Shown: positions 24,012-34,043, counted from the stretch's first letter. The stretch: 64,000 nucleotides of DNA from Megamonas hypermegale (GCF_900187035.1 NZ_LT906446.1:930001-994000), one strand, 5' to 3'. The notes: a model not told the origin generated them from the sequence alone. A program made the numbers and translations.

Positions 24012-25480
24012 AATATTTGCTCCTTTACTTTTTTATATATTCTTTCCCATTTTTCACAATTTCTAGGTTCATAAACTGTTACATTTTCTGAATTAGCAAT
24101 TATTTGACGTGCTTGTTTTAAATCAGTTATCACTCCTAAAGAAACCAGTTGCAAAGCTATATTTCCCATAACAGTAGCTTCTACAGGGCCTGCTATCACT
24201 TTTCTGCCACAGATATCGGCTGTTAATTGACAAAGCAATTTACTTTGAATTCCCCCGCCAATCATATTTATACTTGTATATTTTTTACCTGTGCACTGTT
24301 CTATTTGTTCTAACGCAAATCTGTATTTCATTGCTAAACTTTGGTCAATTACTCGAACAATTTCTGCTTCATCTTTTGGTACATATTGTCCTGTATGTTC
24401 ACAATAATTCTTTATTTTTTGCGGAATATTACCTGCTGGAATAAATTCTTCATCATCTGTATCAATGAAAGCATTTACATCTCCAACATTCAAAGCCATT
24501 TGCTCCAACTCACCAAAGCTATATTCTTTTCCTTCTCTAATCCATTGGCGACGACTTTCTTGAATAAGCCATAATCCAATGATATTTTTTAAAAAAGATG
24601 TTTTATTATTAACACCGCCTTCATTTGTGATATTAAATTGCTGCGATTTTTCATTGATAATTGGCTTATCGAGTTCCGTTCCTAAAAGTGACCAAGTACC
24701 ACATGATAAAAATATGAAATCATCTTCTTGTGTTGGTACTGCTACCATTGCCGATTGTGTATCATGACCTGCAACCGCGATAACATCCATCTTGTTTAAG
24801 CCAAGTTCATCACAAATATCTTGTTTTAATGTACCTATCTTAACCCCTGGCTTTACTATTTCAGTGAATATTTTTTTAGGTAAATTTAAATTTTCAATAA
24901 TTTCTGATGACCATTTTTTATCAACCGCATCTAATAATTGTGTTGTTGAAGCAATCGTATATTCTGTTACTTTTTTACCTGATAAAAAATAATTCAATAA
25001 ATCTGGTATCAATAACATTGTTTCCGCCCTATTTAAAATCTCTGGGCGATATTGTTTCAATGCCATTAATTGAAATACCGTATTAATTTCCATAAATTGA
25101 TTGCCTGTAATTTGATAAAACACCTCTTTGTCTATCTTATCAAAAGCCTTATCCATCATGCCTTTTGTTCTAGCATCACGATAATGCACTGGGTTGTCTA
25201 ATAATTTTCCATTTTCATCTAATAGACCAAAATCAACACCCCATGTATCAATTCCAATACTTTTTATATCGCCATATTGTTTTGATTTAACGAGTCCAAC
25301 TTTTATATCATGAAAAAGTCTTAATATATCCCAATACATTGTGCCTAATAAATTTACTGGTTCATTTGCAAAACGATGAATTTCTTTTAATCTTATTTTT
25401 TTACCATCAAAATTTCCTATTATTGCTCTACCACTGGAAGCTCCAAAATCTAAAGCTAAAACATTAATACTTTTTTCCAT
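24005..25480 (-). CDS. Rhamnulokinase-type sugar kinase, acting as L-fuculokinase, 491 aa
   Basis: FGGY kinase that should phosphorylate L-fuculose at O-1. The N-terminal LALDFGASSGRAIIG, the IDTWGVDFGLLD segment and the later FNITNEGG..TSFLKNIIGLW region are closer to RhaB than to E. coli FucK. C-terminal INMIGGGIQSKLLCQLTA is the adenosine motif. Because fucI, fucA, fucU and fucP surround it and no rhamnose gene is seen, I infer fuculose as the main substrate, perhaps with rhamnulose too. It has its own AraC-type promoter at 25531-25593 and leads the fucK-fucU-fucP-kinase-like transcript. Confidence 0.85.
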   Translation of the reverse strand: MEKSINVLALDFGASSGRAIIGNFDGKKIRLKEIHRFANEPVNLLGTMYWDILRLFHDIKVGLVKSKQYGDIKSIGIDTWGVDFGLLDENGKLLDNPVHYRDARTKGMMDKAFDKIDKEVFYQITGNQFMEINTVFQLMALKQYRPEILNRAETMLLIPDLLNYFLSGKKVTEYTIASTTQLLDAVDKKWSSEIIENLNLPKKIFTEIVKPGVKIGTLKQDICDELGLNKMDVIAVAGHDTQSAMVAVPTQEDDFIFLSCGTWSLLGTELDKPIINEKSQQFNITNEGGVNNKTSFLKNIIGLWLIQESRRQWIREGKEYSFGELEQMALNVGDVNAFIDTDDEEFIPAGNIPQKIKNYCEHTGQYVPKDEAEIVRVIDQSLAMKYRFALEQIEQCTGKKYTSINMIGGGIQSKLLCQLTADICGRKVIAGPVEATVMGNIALQLVSLGVITDLKQARQIIANSENVTVYEPRNCEKWERIYKKVKEQILC

Positions 25481-25530
25481 TATTTCACTCCTCTTTTATT
25501 AATTATCTTTCTCTCATCTTTGTTGATTTA

Positions 25531-25593
25531 ATTATATCAATCTAAGTTTATTAAATCTTGTTATATTATCACTAAAAATAGTACTATATTCAC
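25531..25593 (-). promoter_or_regulatory. Fucose promoter 2 with 21-bp-spaced GTGA direct repeats (kinase operon)
   Basis: Minus strand: GTGA (25593-25590), GTGA (25572-25569) exactly 21 bp on, the flanking GTGATAATATAACAAGA, then 32 bases to TATAAT (25536-25531). No good -35 box is present, as expected for an activated promoter. The layout is the same as at 28284-28346. Confidence 0.7.
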
Positions 25594-25626
25594 TTTTAAA
25601 AAATAATTAGAATTTTTATTATTAAT

Positions 25627-25668
25627 AGTAAAAAAGCAGTAGAAAAGTTTAAAAACTCTTCTACTGCT
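25627..25668 (-). terminator. Terminator of the fucI-fucA transcript
   Basis: AGCAGTAGAA (25635-25644) pairs with TTCTACTGCT (25659-25668); on the minus strand six T follow. It separates fucA from the downstream promoter for the kinase operon. Confidence 0.85.
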
Positions 25669-25678
25669 AAAAATAATA

Positions 25679-26362
25679 TTAATCTTTTTGATAATGCTTA
25701 TAACCTGGATGTCTACCTTTTACACCATAGTAACTACGTAAATTTATAAGTTTATCGATATTTTCACGAGAAATTTCTTTTGGCCCACCTAAAAGATAAG
25801 CATTTAAATTAATCTTAGCAAATAATTCTAATGTTTCCATTTTATAATAAGCTTCTACTAAATTAGAACCTACAGTTAAAGCTCCATGATTTTCTAATAA
25901 AACCGCATCATGTTCTTGAATGTAAGGAGCTATAGCTTCAGGCACTTCATAAGTAGAAGGTGTTCCATAAGGAGTAATAGGAATAGAACCTAATGCTACT
26001 ACTGTTTCAATCATATCATATCTATCTAAAGGTACATGCGCTACAGCAAAACCAGTAGCTGTTGGTGGATGCGCATGGAGTACTGCACCTACATCTTCAC
26101 GGTCAGCATAACAACGTAAATGCATTTTAATTTCAGAAGAAGGTCTATATCCTTCATTTGCTTCTAAGATTTCTCCTTGTGCATTAATACGTACTAATTT
26201 TTCAGGAGTAATAAAACTTTTGCTAATTCCTGTTGGTGTAGCAAGGAAAGTGCCATCATCTAATTTTACAGTTACATTGCCATCATTAGCAGCAACCCAA
26301 CCTAATTGCCACATTTTATGACAGATATCACATATTTGTTCTTTTATTTCTTCATAAGCCAT
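25679..26362 (-). CDS. fucA: L-fuculose-1-phosphate aldolase, class II, 227 aa
   Basis: Zinc-dependent aldolase that splits L-fuculose 1-phosphate into dihydroxyacetone phosphate and L-lactaldehyde. Family signs: AANDGNVTVKLDDGTFLATPTG, the zinc ligands H96 and H98 in LHAHPP, and LLENHGALTVGS with the third His. A catalytic Glu lies in SSEIKMH. Related RhaD/AraD-type aldolases share the fold, but the operon supports fuculose phosphate. 38 bases after fucI. Confidence 0.93.
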   Translation of the reverse strand: MAYEEIKEQICDICHKMWQLGWVAANDGNVTVKLDDGTFLATPTGISKSFITPEKLVRINAQGEILEANEGYRPSSEIKMHLRCYADREDVGAVLHAHPPTATGFAVAHVPLDRYDMIETVVALGSIPITPYGTPSTYEVPEAIAPYIQEHDAVLLENHGALTVGSNLVEAYYKMETLELFAKINLNAYLLGGPKEISRENIDKLINLRSYYGVKGRHPGYKHYQKD

Positions 26363-26400
26363 ATATAAGCTCCTCCATTAACTTAAATCATATTTTTCAA

Positions 26401-28194
26401 TTATTTATATAAAGGTCCATAGTTTTTACAAGCTCTATAGTCTTGACCTTCTTTATCCATGCCAAAAGCATTCCAAGCAGCAGGACGGAAAATTTTATCT
26501 TCAGAAACATTATGCATGCATACAGGAATTCTAAGCATAGAGCATAATGTAATGAGGTCTGCACCAATATGACCATAACTGATTGCACCATGATTTGCGC
26601 CCCAATTATTCATTACATCATAAGCAGATTTAAATGCACCTTCACCAGTTAAGCGTGGAGCAAACCAAGTGCAAGGCCAAGTGTAGTCAGTACGTTTCCA
26701 GAGTTTATCAGATACTTCATCTGGTAATTTTACAGTCCAACCTTCTGCAATCTGTAATACAGGGCCTAAGCCTTTTACAAGATTTAAACGAACCATAGTT
26801 ACAGGCATTTCGCTATTTGTTAAGAAACGAGAGCTAAATCCGCCACCTCTAAAGTAACCATTATCAGCAGGGCACCATTCAGTTGCATCAAGACAAGCTT
26901 TTTGGTCTTTTTCAGTCATTTCCCAGAATGGTTTAATTACGCCATTACCATTTTCATCTTTTGCTTCACCGCAAGCATCAAGACAAGCGGCACCAGAGTT
27001 GATTAAATGAATAAATCCTTTAGATTCTTTAGCAACGCCTTCTAATTCATAACCAGTAGCCTGTTTAACTGCTTCAGGGCTCCAGTATGTTCTAACATCC
27101 GCGAAAATCTGTGCAGTATTTGTCAATAATTTATTAAATAACATGCCAACGCCATTTAAAGTATCATTTTCTGTAGCTAAAATATACGGTTCTCTTGCAC
27201 CATTCCAATCGAAAGAAGAATTCATTAAAGCTTCAGCAAAATCACCATTTGGATAAAAATCCGTCCACTGTCTTTGACCTTGGAAGCCACCAGCAATTGC
27301 ATTATGTCCTACTTTTTCTTCTTCACAACCTTCTGGTAAATTTTTATTACCGTTGAATAAGTCTTTTATAATGCACATCATTTTTACAACAAATTCCCAA
27401 GCTTCTTCTTTTTCTTCGTCCGTTTTACGGCAGAAATCTGGGTTTTTATCAAAACCTTGTTTGCAGTTTTCTTTAGTCCATTTTAAAGCTTTTTCAAATT
27501 CATCATGGTCATAGATACCTTCTGTCATACGACGGATAATTTCTACTTCGTCTACAGACTCAACTCTCATGCCGAGATATTCTTCAAAAAATTCAGGGCT
27601 GATGATAGAACCTGCAATACCCATTGTAATAGAACCAATCTGTAAATAAGATTTACCTCTCATTGTAGCAACAGCTACAGCTGCACGACCAAATCTTAAA
27701 AGTTTTTCTTGAACATCTTCCGGAATACCTGTAGCATCTGCATTTTGTACATCATGTCCATAAATACCGAAAGCTGGAAGACCTTTTTGTGCATGACTTG
27801 CGAGTACGGAAGCAAGATATACAGCACCAGGGCGTTCTGTGCCATTAAAGCCCCATACACCTTTTATTGTTTTCGGGTCCATATCCATTGTTTCAGAACC
27901 ATAGCACCAGCAAGGTGTTACTGTTAAAGTGATATCTACGCCTTCTTTTTTGAATTTTTCTGCACAAGCAGCAGCTTCAGGCACACGACCGATTGTTGTA
28001 TCAGCGATAACTACTTTTACAGGTTCACCATTAGAATATCTAAGGTTTTCTGTAAATAATTTAGCGGCAGCTTTTGCCATACCCATAGTTTGTTCTTCTA
28101 ATGATTCTCTAACTTTTAAAACACCTCTACGTCCATCAATTGTAGGACGAATACCAATTACAGGATAATCTCCAATTAATCTGTTAGTTGCCAT
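26401..28194 (-). CDS. fucI: L-fucose isomerase, 597 aa
   Basis: Isomerises L-fucose to L-fuculose with Mn; active as a hexamer in known homologues. The chain opens with the usual [20 protein letters not shown] and contains [32 protein letters not shown] and [15 protein letters not shown]-terminal [20 protein letters not shown] carries a conserved His. Length is close to E. coli FucI (591). First gene of the fucI-fucA transcript, driven by the promoter at 28284-28346. Confidence 0.97.
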   Translation of the reverse strand: MATNRLIGDYPVIGIRPTIDGRRGVLKVRESLEEQTMGMAKAAAKLFTENLRYSNGEPVKVVIADTTIGRVPEAAACAEKFKKEGVDITLTVTPCWCYGSETMDMDPKTIKGVWGFNGTERPGAVYLASVLASHAQKGLPAFGIYGHDVQNADATGIPEDVQEKLLRFGRAAVAVATMRGKSYLQIGSITMGIAGSIISPEFFEEYLGMRVESVDEVEIIRRMTEGIYDHDEFEKALKWTKENCKQGFDKNPDFCRKTDEEKEEAWEFVVKMMCIIKDLFNGNKNLPEGCEEEKVGHNAIAGGFQGQRQWTDFYPNGDFAEALMNSSFDWNGAREPYILATENDTLNGVGMLFNKLLTNTAQIFADVRTYWSPEAVKQATGYELEGVAKESKGFIHLINSGAACLDACGEAKDENGNGVIKPFWEMTEKDQKACLDATEWCPADNGYFRGGGFSSRFLTNSEMPVTMVRLNLVKGLGPVLQIAEGWTVKLPDEVSDKLWKRTDYTWPCTWFAPRLTGEGAFKSAYDVMNNWGANHGAISYGHIGADLITLCSMLRIPVCMHNVSEDKIFRPAAWNAFGMDKEGQDYRACKNYGPLYK

Positions 28195-28283
28195 AATAAA
28201 TTTTCCCCCTAAAACTATCTGTTAATTTTAATTTTTTTGTTGTATACTTTTAATAGTTAGTTTGTTTTTCACTTGATGATTAA

Positions 28284-28346
28284 ATTATATCAGTCCCATT
28301 TTTTTTATTCTTGTTTTATTATCACCAAAAATATAATAATATTCAC
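28284..28346 (-). promoter_or_regulatory. Fucose promoter 1 with 21-bp-spaced GTGA direct repeats (fucI-fucA)
   Basis: Minus strand: GTGA (28346-28343), GTGA (28325-28322), 21 bp apart, then GTGATAATAAAACAAGA and 32 bases to TATAAT (28289-28284). Direct repeats two helical turns apart upstream of -10 are the usual AraC-family activator arrangement. An inverted GTTAGT-type repeat (28255-28269 and 28379-28393) flanks the promoter. Confidence 0.7.
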
Positions 28347-28410
28347 TTTTTACAAATTATAAAAAAATTTATATTTTTAACAAACAACTAACTTTTAGGA
28401 GAATACATTT

Positions 28411-29289
28411 ATGAAACATATATCTTATAACGAACAACGAGAACGTGGTAACTTTTCATTTCCTGTAGAATACCATTATGTTACAAATCATCATCCTCGT
28501 TATAATATGCCCTATCACTGGCATATTCAATACGAAATAATTCGTGTCCTTCAAGGAAAAATTGTCATCACGGTTGATGAAAATGAGTATACTGTAAATC
28601 AAGGTGAAATCTTATTTATTCCCGATGGTGCTGTTCACGGTGGTAAAGCATTTTTAGAAAATACGATTTATGAATGCATTGTTTTTGATAAAAAATTATT
28701 TGAAACAGATATTGGCGAAAGCGGTATGCTACAAAAATTCTTCGACCATCAAATTCTAATCAATAAGCACTATACAAACGAACATTCATTAATAAAAGAA
28801 TTAATATGGCTGACTTTTAGAACTTTAAAATATAGATATGAAGGATTTGAATATATTGTCAAAGGTGCTCTGCTTGCATTTTTTGGATTAGTTTTAAAAA
28901 ATAAATTATATACTGTATCCTTAACAAATTTCGTCAATAATAATCAACGCAACATTTACAAATTAAAAAAAGTATTCCATTTAATAGAAACATCATATAA
29001 TAAACCTTTAACCTTAGAAGAATTAGCTTCAACAGCTGATTTATCTCCTAAATATTTCTGTCGTTTCTTTCAAAGTATGACAAATAAATCTCCTATATCT
29101 TATTTAAATTATTATCGTATTGAATGTGCTTGTATCAAATTAATAAACGACCCTGAAATTTCTATCACAGATATTGCTTATGATTGTGGCTTCAATGATT
29201 TATCTTATTTTATAAAAACCTTTCGCAAATACAAAGGAACTACACCTAATAAATATCTAAAAACGTATCAACAACTAACTAAAGGTTAA
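28411..29289 (+). CDS. AraC family regulator, probable fucose activator, 292 aa
   Basis: An N-terminal cupin sugar-binding domain (20-110; MPYHWHIQYEIIRVLQGKI, GEILFIPDGAVHGG) and a C-terminal double helix-turn-helix (190-288): LTLEELASTADLSPKYFCRF, then ISITDIAYDCGFNDLSYFIK and FRKYKGTTPNKY. ATG at 28411 follows AGGAG at the proper distance. It is divergent from fucI. The paired 21-bp direct repeats at both fucose promoters are its likely binding sites. Symbol fucR would be by function only. Confidence 0.9.
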   Translation: MKHISYNEQRERGNFSFPVEYHYVTNHHPRYNMPYHWHIQYEIIRVLQGKIVITVDENEYTVNQGEILFIPDGAVHGGKAFLENTIYECIVFDKKLFETDIGESGMLQKFFDHQILINKHYTNEHSLIKELIWLTFRTLKYRYEGFEYIVKGALLAFFGLVLKNKLYTVSLTNFVNNNQRNIYKLKKVFHLIETSYNKPLTLEELASTADLSPKYFCRFFQSMTNKSPISYLNYYRIECACIKLINDPEISITDIAYDCGFNDLSYFIKTFRKYKGTTPNKYLKTYQQLTKG

Positions 29290-29300
29290 TTTTATAAAAA

Positions 29301-29330
29301 AACCACTATGATTTTATTTTCATAGTGGTT
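29301..29330. terminator. Bidirectional terminator between the AraC gene and the radical-SAM gene
   Basis: AACCACTATGA (29301-29311) pairs with TCATAGTGGTT (29320-29330); T-rich tails lie on both strands. Confidence 0.85.
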
Positions 29331-29335
29331 TTACT

Positions 29336-30283
29336 TTATTTTAAAAATTTTTGTACAGCACTGCCATTTAAATAATTACATAAACGACCTTGATAAAGAT
29401 TTTTTTCTTCCATTTCTTTTACAATTTCATCGCGAATTTTCCACCAGCCAGTTTGCCAATTACTAAATAAAGTATTTTCAGCTGGTGCTCTACCGATTAA
29501 TCGCTGTAAAACGATATTCGGTGATAAATTCTCAAGAAAATCAATCACCCTTTGCTTGTAATGTTCACAAGAAATAATCTCAAATTCCTTATTTTCATAT
29601 TGCTGTGCCATCTTCGTATTTTTTACAATATAAAGTGCATGCAATTTTACTTGGTCAACACCGAGTGCTGAAATCACTCTAGCTGTTTCAATCAAATCTT
29701 TATCATCATCCCACGGCAAATCTAAAATTACATGAGTACAACACAGTAGACCGTATCGTTTAATGCGCAACACTGCATCAATATATTCCGCCAAACCATG
29801 ACCGCGATTTATCTTTTCTAATGTTTTATAATTTATAGTCTGCAAACCCAATTCCACACAAATATCTATATTTTTTTCTTTAGCAATTCTAGCTAGAATT
29901 TCTAAATAAACATCATTGATACAATCAGGGCGAGTAGCTATATACACCGCTACTACATCATCACTAGCACAAGCTTCTAATACATACTCTTCTAATTGCT
30001 TTGGTGGCATATACGTATTACTGAAATTTTGGAAATACGGTATAAATTTTTTTGCTTTATACTTAGGCACAATATGAGCTTTATTCATGCGAATTTGTTC
30101 CGTTATGGATAATTCCGGTGGTAAATTTTCATAACCTGCGCCAATGCTACCGCAAAATGTACAGCCAAATTTACCGCAAGAACCATCTCTATTAGGGCAT
30201 GTAAGTGGCAATCCAATCGGCAATTTATAAACTTTTTCACCATAACGCTGTTTTAAATAATCGGAAAAAGCATAATAAATCAT
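29336..30283 (-). CDS. Radical SAM protein, TIGR01212/YhcC family, 315 aa
   Basis: Carries the iron-sulphur site CPNRDGSCGKFGCTFC near 27-42, where the last three cysteines follow the CxxxxC-x2-C pattern of the YhcC subgroup instead of CxxxCxxC. The core VCVELGLQTINYKTLEKINRG and the THVILDLPWDD strand are typical. The substrate of the family is unknown; roles in tRNA or metabolite modification are only proposed. It overlaps the stop of the gene at 30280-32025 by 4 bases, so the two are co-translated. Confidence 0.88.
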   Translation of the reverse strand: MIYYAFSDYLKQRYGEKVYKLPIGLPLTCPNRDGSCGKFGCTFCGSIGAGYENLPPELSITEQIRMNKAHIVPKYKAKKFIPYFQNFSNTYMPPKQLEEYVLEACASDDVVAVYIATRPDCINDVYLEILARIAKEKNIDICVELGLQTINYKTLEKINRGHGLAEYIDAVLRIKRYGLLCCTHVILDLPWDDDKDLIETARVISALGVDQVKLHALYIVKNTKMAQQYENKEFEIISCEHYKQRVIDFLENLSPNIVLQRLIGRAPAENTLFSNWQTGWWKIRDEIVKEMEEKNLYQGRLCNYLNGSAVQKFLK

Positions 30284-32025
30284 AATTCAATATCTCCTTG
30301 TTCTATCTGTTGATAAGATACTTTTCCATCTTCATAAACAAAAAGCATAACATTTTTACATTTTTCAATTTTATTTTGCAAAGCTTTCTCTATATCATAG
30401 TTAAAAATTTCCAAAGTAAATTTTTTCTTCAAATCACGCCAAGATTTAAATTGATAATTTTTAATATATTTTTGTGCCTGTTCACCCATATAAAAATCAT
30501 CAATAACTTGTTTTGATAACTCTTGCCATGGCAAAAATTCTGGTCTAAATTTACCATTATCACTCATTAAAGCATCAAATTTTAAAATCTCATAAATTAC
30601 ATCTTTATTTACAAATCTATCATTAATCTGTATGAAATCAGCCAAAAACTTATATAAATTTTTAGGTGCATGCGGTGCTAAGTGTAACTTTTCGCGTCTC
30701 CAATACGCAGTGAAATCAGCAAAAAAAGTATAAGCATCTTGCTCATATAAATCGATTAAATACGTTATCGTATGACGAAATCTGCCCGCATTATAATACA
30801 TCTCTACAATATCCACAAAGATTTGCAAATAACGCATTGTCTTATAATCCATATATTTATTGCTGATGACTTGATACGGTGCTTGCGGCATATAAACATA
30901 ATCGTGTTCTTTCGTCAAATTGTTCATCGCCGCGCCCTTTAACAATTTTAAAAAGCCTACTTGAAGCATATCCGCTTGCAATAAATACACATCATTGAAA
31001 GATTTAGCAAATGATGTCAAATCTTCATACGGAAGCCCGATAATTAAATCCACATGTAAATGAATATTACCGTATGCCATGATGGATTTTATATTATCTG
31101 TCATTTCCTGCCATGGATTAGCACGGCTTATCTGCCCGAGTGTTTTCAAATTCGTCGACTGAATGCCGATTTCAAATTGAATTCTACCTTTTGGCATGGT
31201 TTTTAAAACTTCTTTTATCTCTTCATCAATATGATGTGCCACAATTTCAAAATGGAAATTAGTTCGACAGTTTTGTTTCGCTATGAATTTTAAAATCGGT
31301 AAATAATGTGCTTTATCTGCATTAAATGTTCTATCGACAAATTTTACTTGACGCACATCGTGGGCAATAAAAAATTCAAGTTCAGCAAAAACTTTATCAA
31401 GTGAACGGTATCTAACGCCACGCGTTGCACAAGACAGACAATATTTACAAGAATATGGACAACCACGCGAGCTTTCATAATATATAATTCTATCTTTTAA
31501 ATTCTCTATATCTGCTTCATCATATGGAAAAGCTATGTTATCTAAATCCGCCACAGTTACGGCTATATTTTCATCTATACTGCCATCTTCATTGCGCTTT
31601 GCTACACCTTTTATATCTATCTGTCCATCATCTTCTTTAACGATTAAAGCTTCAATTAAACTGTGAAAAGCTTCTTCACCTTCACCACGCACTACATAAT
31701 TTACCATTGGAAAATCATTCATAAATTCCTTTGTTTCATATGAAACTTCTGGGCCACCGCAGATTATCTTGCACTGTGGCAACAATCTATGCACCAACGG
31801 CAAAAGCTGTTTTACAAGTTCAATATTCCAAATATAACAAGATATCGCTAAAATATCTGGTTGTTCATCAAAAATTTGATTAGCTATATCAATCAAATGA
31901 TTATTAATCGACACTTCCAATATCTTCATATCACAATCTAAATCAGTACAATTTTTATACAAATATCGCACTGATAATGATGAATGAATATATTTTGCAT
32001 TTATCGCTGTCAATAAAATTTTCAT
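30280..32025 (-). CDS. B12-binding-domain radical SAM protein with DUF4080 tail, 581 aa
   Basis: An N-terminal cobalamin-binding-like domain (1-130; MKILLTAINAKYIHSSLSVR), a radical-SAM core with SSRGCPYSCKYCLS at about 190-203 (CxxxCxxC), and a C-terminal DUF4080-type domain. IGIQSTNLKTLGQISR and LHVDLIIGLPYEDL are usual core strands. Family enzymes are often methyltransferases, but the substrate is unknown. First of a two-gene operon; the start codon at 32025 faces the ACT-domain gene across 144 bases. Confidence 0.88.
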   Translation of the reverse strand: MKILLTAINAKYIHSSLSVRYLYKNCTDLDCDMKILEVSINNHLIDIANQIFDEQPDILAISCYIWNIELVKQLLPLVHRLLPQCKIICGGPEVSYETKEFMNDFPMVNYVVRGEGEEAFHSLIEALIVKEDDGQIDIKGVAKRNEDGSIDENIAVTVADLDNIAFPYDEADIENLKDRIIYYESSRGCPYSCKYCLSCATRGVRYRSLDKVFAELEFFIAHDVRQVKFVDRTFNADKAHYLPILKFIAKQNCRTNFHFEIVAHHIDEEIKEVLKTMPKGRIQFEIGIQSTNLKTLGQISRANPWQEMTDNIKSIMAYGNIHLHVDLIIGLPYEDLTSFAKSFNDVYLLQADMLQVGFLKLLKGAAMNNLTKEHDYVYMPQAPYQVISNKYMDYKTMRYLQIFVDIVEMYYNAGRFRHTITYLIDLYEQDAYTFFADFTAYWRREKLHLAPHAPKNLYKFLADFIQINDRFVNKDVIYEILKFDALMSDNGKFRPEFLPWQELSKQVIDDFYMGEQAQKYIKNYQFKSWRDLKKKFTLEIFNYDIEKALQNKIEKCKNVMLFVYEDGKVSYQQIEQGDIEL

Positions 32026-32120
32026 AATCTAAATCCAACCTCCTTCGTGTTATTATACTATGTACAATGTATTTTTAGCAAAATAATAGCACAATATATA
32101 TATTAATGATATAATAACCA

Positions 32121-32141
32121 TGTTACGTAAATTTAGTAACA
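32121..32141. promoter_or_regulatory. Small inverted repeat upstream of the ACT-domain gene
   Basis: TGTTAC (32121-32126) and GTAACA (32136-32141) with a 9-base spacer, in the shared regulatory gap between the B12-radical-SAM gene and the ACT-domain gene. It may be an operator; support is only the symmetry. Confidence 0.35.
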
Positions 32142-32169
32142 CATCATTTTATATAAGGGGATTTGGCAA

Positions 32170-32439
32170 ATGAAACTTGTTGTAACAGTTGTAGGTAAAG
32201 ACCGTGTGGGGATTATCGCCACAGTTAGCAGTATTCTTGCAGAAAATAATGTTAACATTATCAGCATCAACCAAAATATCATGAATGGTTTCTTCAACAT
32301 GGTATTAATCGCTGAAGTAAGTGACAAAAATATTAAATTGCAGGAATTACAAAAAATTCTCAAAGAAAAAGGTACTGAATTAAACGTAGATATCAAAGTA
32401 CAGCACGAAGAAATTTTCAATGCAATGCACACTATTTAA
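32170..32439 (+). CDS. ACT domain protein, UPF0237 family, 89 aa
   Basis: A single ACT domain: KLVVTVVGKDRVGIIATVSSIL near the N-terminus and a FNMVLIAEVSDKNIKLQELQ second half. ACT domains bind amino acids or related ligands and act as small regulators. Good AAGGGG ribosome site 9 bases before ATG. Followed after 36 bases by a UPF0210 gene, a pairing conserved in many Firmicutes and archaea that suggests a joint, unknown function. Confidence 0.92.
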   Translation: MKLVVTVVGKDRVGIIATVSSILAENNVNIISINQNIMNGFFNMVLIAEVSDKNIKLQELQKILKEKGTELNVDIKVQHEEIFNAMHTI

Positions 32440-32475
32440 TTTTCAAATTTTTATTTCATTTTTGGAGGAAATTCT

Positions 32476-33837
32476 GTGATTACAATAAATGATATCTTAG
32501 AAACAAATCGCATGATAACAGAAAACAAATTAGACGTGCGTACTATCACTTTAGGTCTTAGCCTTAGAGATTGTGCTCATCCTAATTTAAAACAATTCTG
32601 CGACAATGTTTATGATAAAATCACCAAATCCGGTGAATTTTTAGTAAAAACTGGTGAAGATATAGCTAATGAATATGGTATTCCTATCATCAACAAACGC
32701 GTATCTGTAACACCAATCGCTATAGCTGCTGAAGCTTGCAAAACAGATACGTATGTACCTGTAGCTGAAGCTATGGATAAAGCAGCAAAAGAAATCGGTA
32801 TCGATTTTATCGGTGGTTTTTCTGCTCTTGTAGAAAAAGGCTATACAAACGGAGACCGTATTCTTATAAAATCCATTCCACAAGCTCTTTCTGTAACAGA
32901 TTTAGTTTGCTCTTCTGTAAATTTAGGCTCAACTAAAGCTGGTATCAATATGGATTGCGTGCGTGAAATGGGCGAAATCGTAAAACGTACAGCAGAACTT
33001 ACTCGTGACCGCGAAGCTATCGGTTGCGCTAAACTCGTAATATTTGCTAATGCCCCTGGCGACAATCCATTTATGGCTGGTGCTTTCCATGGCGTAAGCG
33101 AAGCTGAAAAAGTCGTAAGTGTAGGTGTCAGTGGCCCTGGCGTAGTAAAACACGCTCTTGAAAATTTAAAAGGTGCTGATTTCACTGAAATCGCTGAAAC
33201 AATCAAAAAGACAGCATTCAAAATCACTCGCGTTGGTCAACTCGTAGCTAAAGAAGCTTCCAAACGCCTTGGCGTACAATTCGGCATAATCGACTTATCC
33301 CTTGCTCCAACTCCAGCAGTAGGTGATAGTGTCGCTCATATCCTCGAAGAAATGGGACTTGAAAGTTGCGGTGCTCCAGGTACAACAGCTGCTCTTGCTC
33401 TCTTAAATGACGCTGTAAAAAAAGGTGGCTTAATGGCTTCTTCTCATGTAGGCGGTTTAAGTGGTGCATTCATTCCTGTAAGTGAAGACGCTGGCATGAT
33501 TGATGCTGTAGCTTGTGGCAGTCTTTCTATCGAAAAACTCGAAGCTATGACTTGCGTTTGCTCCGTAGGACTTGATATGATTGCTGTCGCTGGTGATACT
33601 CCTGCTTCCACTATCTCCGGTATCATTGCTGATGAAGCTGCTATCGGTATGATTAACAATAAAACTACTGCTGTTCGTCTTATTCCTGTTCCAGGCAAAA
33701 AAGTCGGCGATACAGTAAACTTCGGTGGTCTTTTAGGTCATTGCCCTATCGTAAAAGTTCGCAGTGAATACAGCTCTGACGCATTTATCGCTCGTGGCGG
33801 TCGAATTCCTGCACCAATCCGCAGTTTAACAAATTGA
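32476..33837 (+). CDS. UPF0210 (DUF711) protein, 453 aa
   Basis: Starts at GTG 32476 with GGAGG 7 bases upstream. The whole length fits the UPF0210 family: [20 protein letters not shown], a long glycine-rich core ([19 protein letters not shown]), and [20 protein letters not shown] and [14 protein letters not shown] towards the end. No enzyme activity is established; the glycyl-radical-like fold similarity is a structural remark only. Likely co-transcribed with the ACT-domain gene. Confidence 0.92.
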   Translation: MITINDILETNRMITENKLDVRTITLGLSLRDCAHPNLKQFCDNVYDKITKSGEFLVKTGEDIANEYGIPIINKRVSVTPIAIAAEACKTDTYVPVAEAMDKAAKEIGIDFIGGFSALVEKGYTNGDRILIKSIPQALSVTDLVCSSVNLGSTKAGINMDCVREMGEIVKRTAELTRDREAIGCAKLVIFANAPGDNPFMAGAFHGVSEAEKVVSVGVSGPGVVKHALENLKGADFTEIAETIKKTAFKITRVGQLVAKEASKRLGVQFGIIDLSLAPTPAVGDSVAHILEEMGLESCGAPGTTAALALLNDAVKKGGLMASSHVGGLSGAFIPVSEDAGMIDAVACGSLSIEKLEAMTCVCSVGLDMIAVAGDTPASTISGIIADEAAIGMINNKTTAVRLIPVPGKKVGDTVNFGGLLGHCPIVKVRSEYSSDAFIARGGRIPAPIRSLTN

Positions 33838-33857
33838 TAAATTTTTAAAAATAAGTG

Positions 33858-33886
33858 TTGACAAATCATATTAATATAGATATAAT
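33858..33886 (+). promoter_or_regulatory. Consensus promoter of tRNA-Arg(TCT)
   Basis: TTGACA (33858-33863), 17-base spacer, TATAAT (33881-33886): perfect boxes. Confidence 0.9.
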
Positions 33887-33925
33887 ATTAAATGTTCTCG
33901 ACAAGAGCTTACTTGATTGAGAAAT

Positions 33926-34002
33926 GCGCCTATAGCTCAGCTGGATAGAGCACACGCCTTCTAAGCGTGCGGTCGCAGGTTCGAATCCTGCTGGGCGCAC
34001 CA
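33926..34002 (+). tRNA. tRNA-Arg (anticodon TCT)
   Basis: 77-base cloverleaf: acceptor GCGCCTA/TGGGCGC, D-arm with AGCTGGATAGAGC, anticodon loop CTTCTAA (TCT reads AGA), T-arm with GGTTCGAATCC, encoded CCA at 34000-34002. Single-gene unit with perfect promoter and terminator. Confidence 0.97.
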
Positions 34003-34014
34003 TTTGGTAAATAC

Positions 34015-34043
34015 AGACCTGACTTTTGTCAGGTCTTTTTTTA
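34015..34043 (+). terminator. Terminator after tRNA-Arg(TCT)
   Basis: AGACCTGAC (34015-34023) pairs with GTCAGGTCT (34028-34036), then seven T. Confidence 0.9.

Noticed and set aside
32641-33698. Several minus-strand open frames opposite the UPF0210 gene
   Set aside because: They lie antisense to a full-length conserved gene and show no ribosome sites or recognisable domains.
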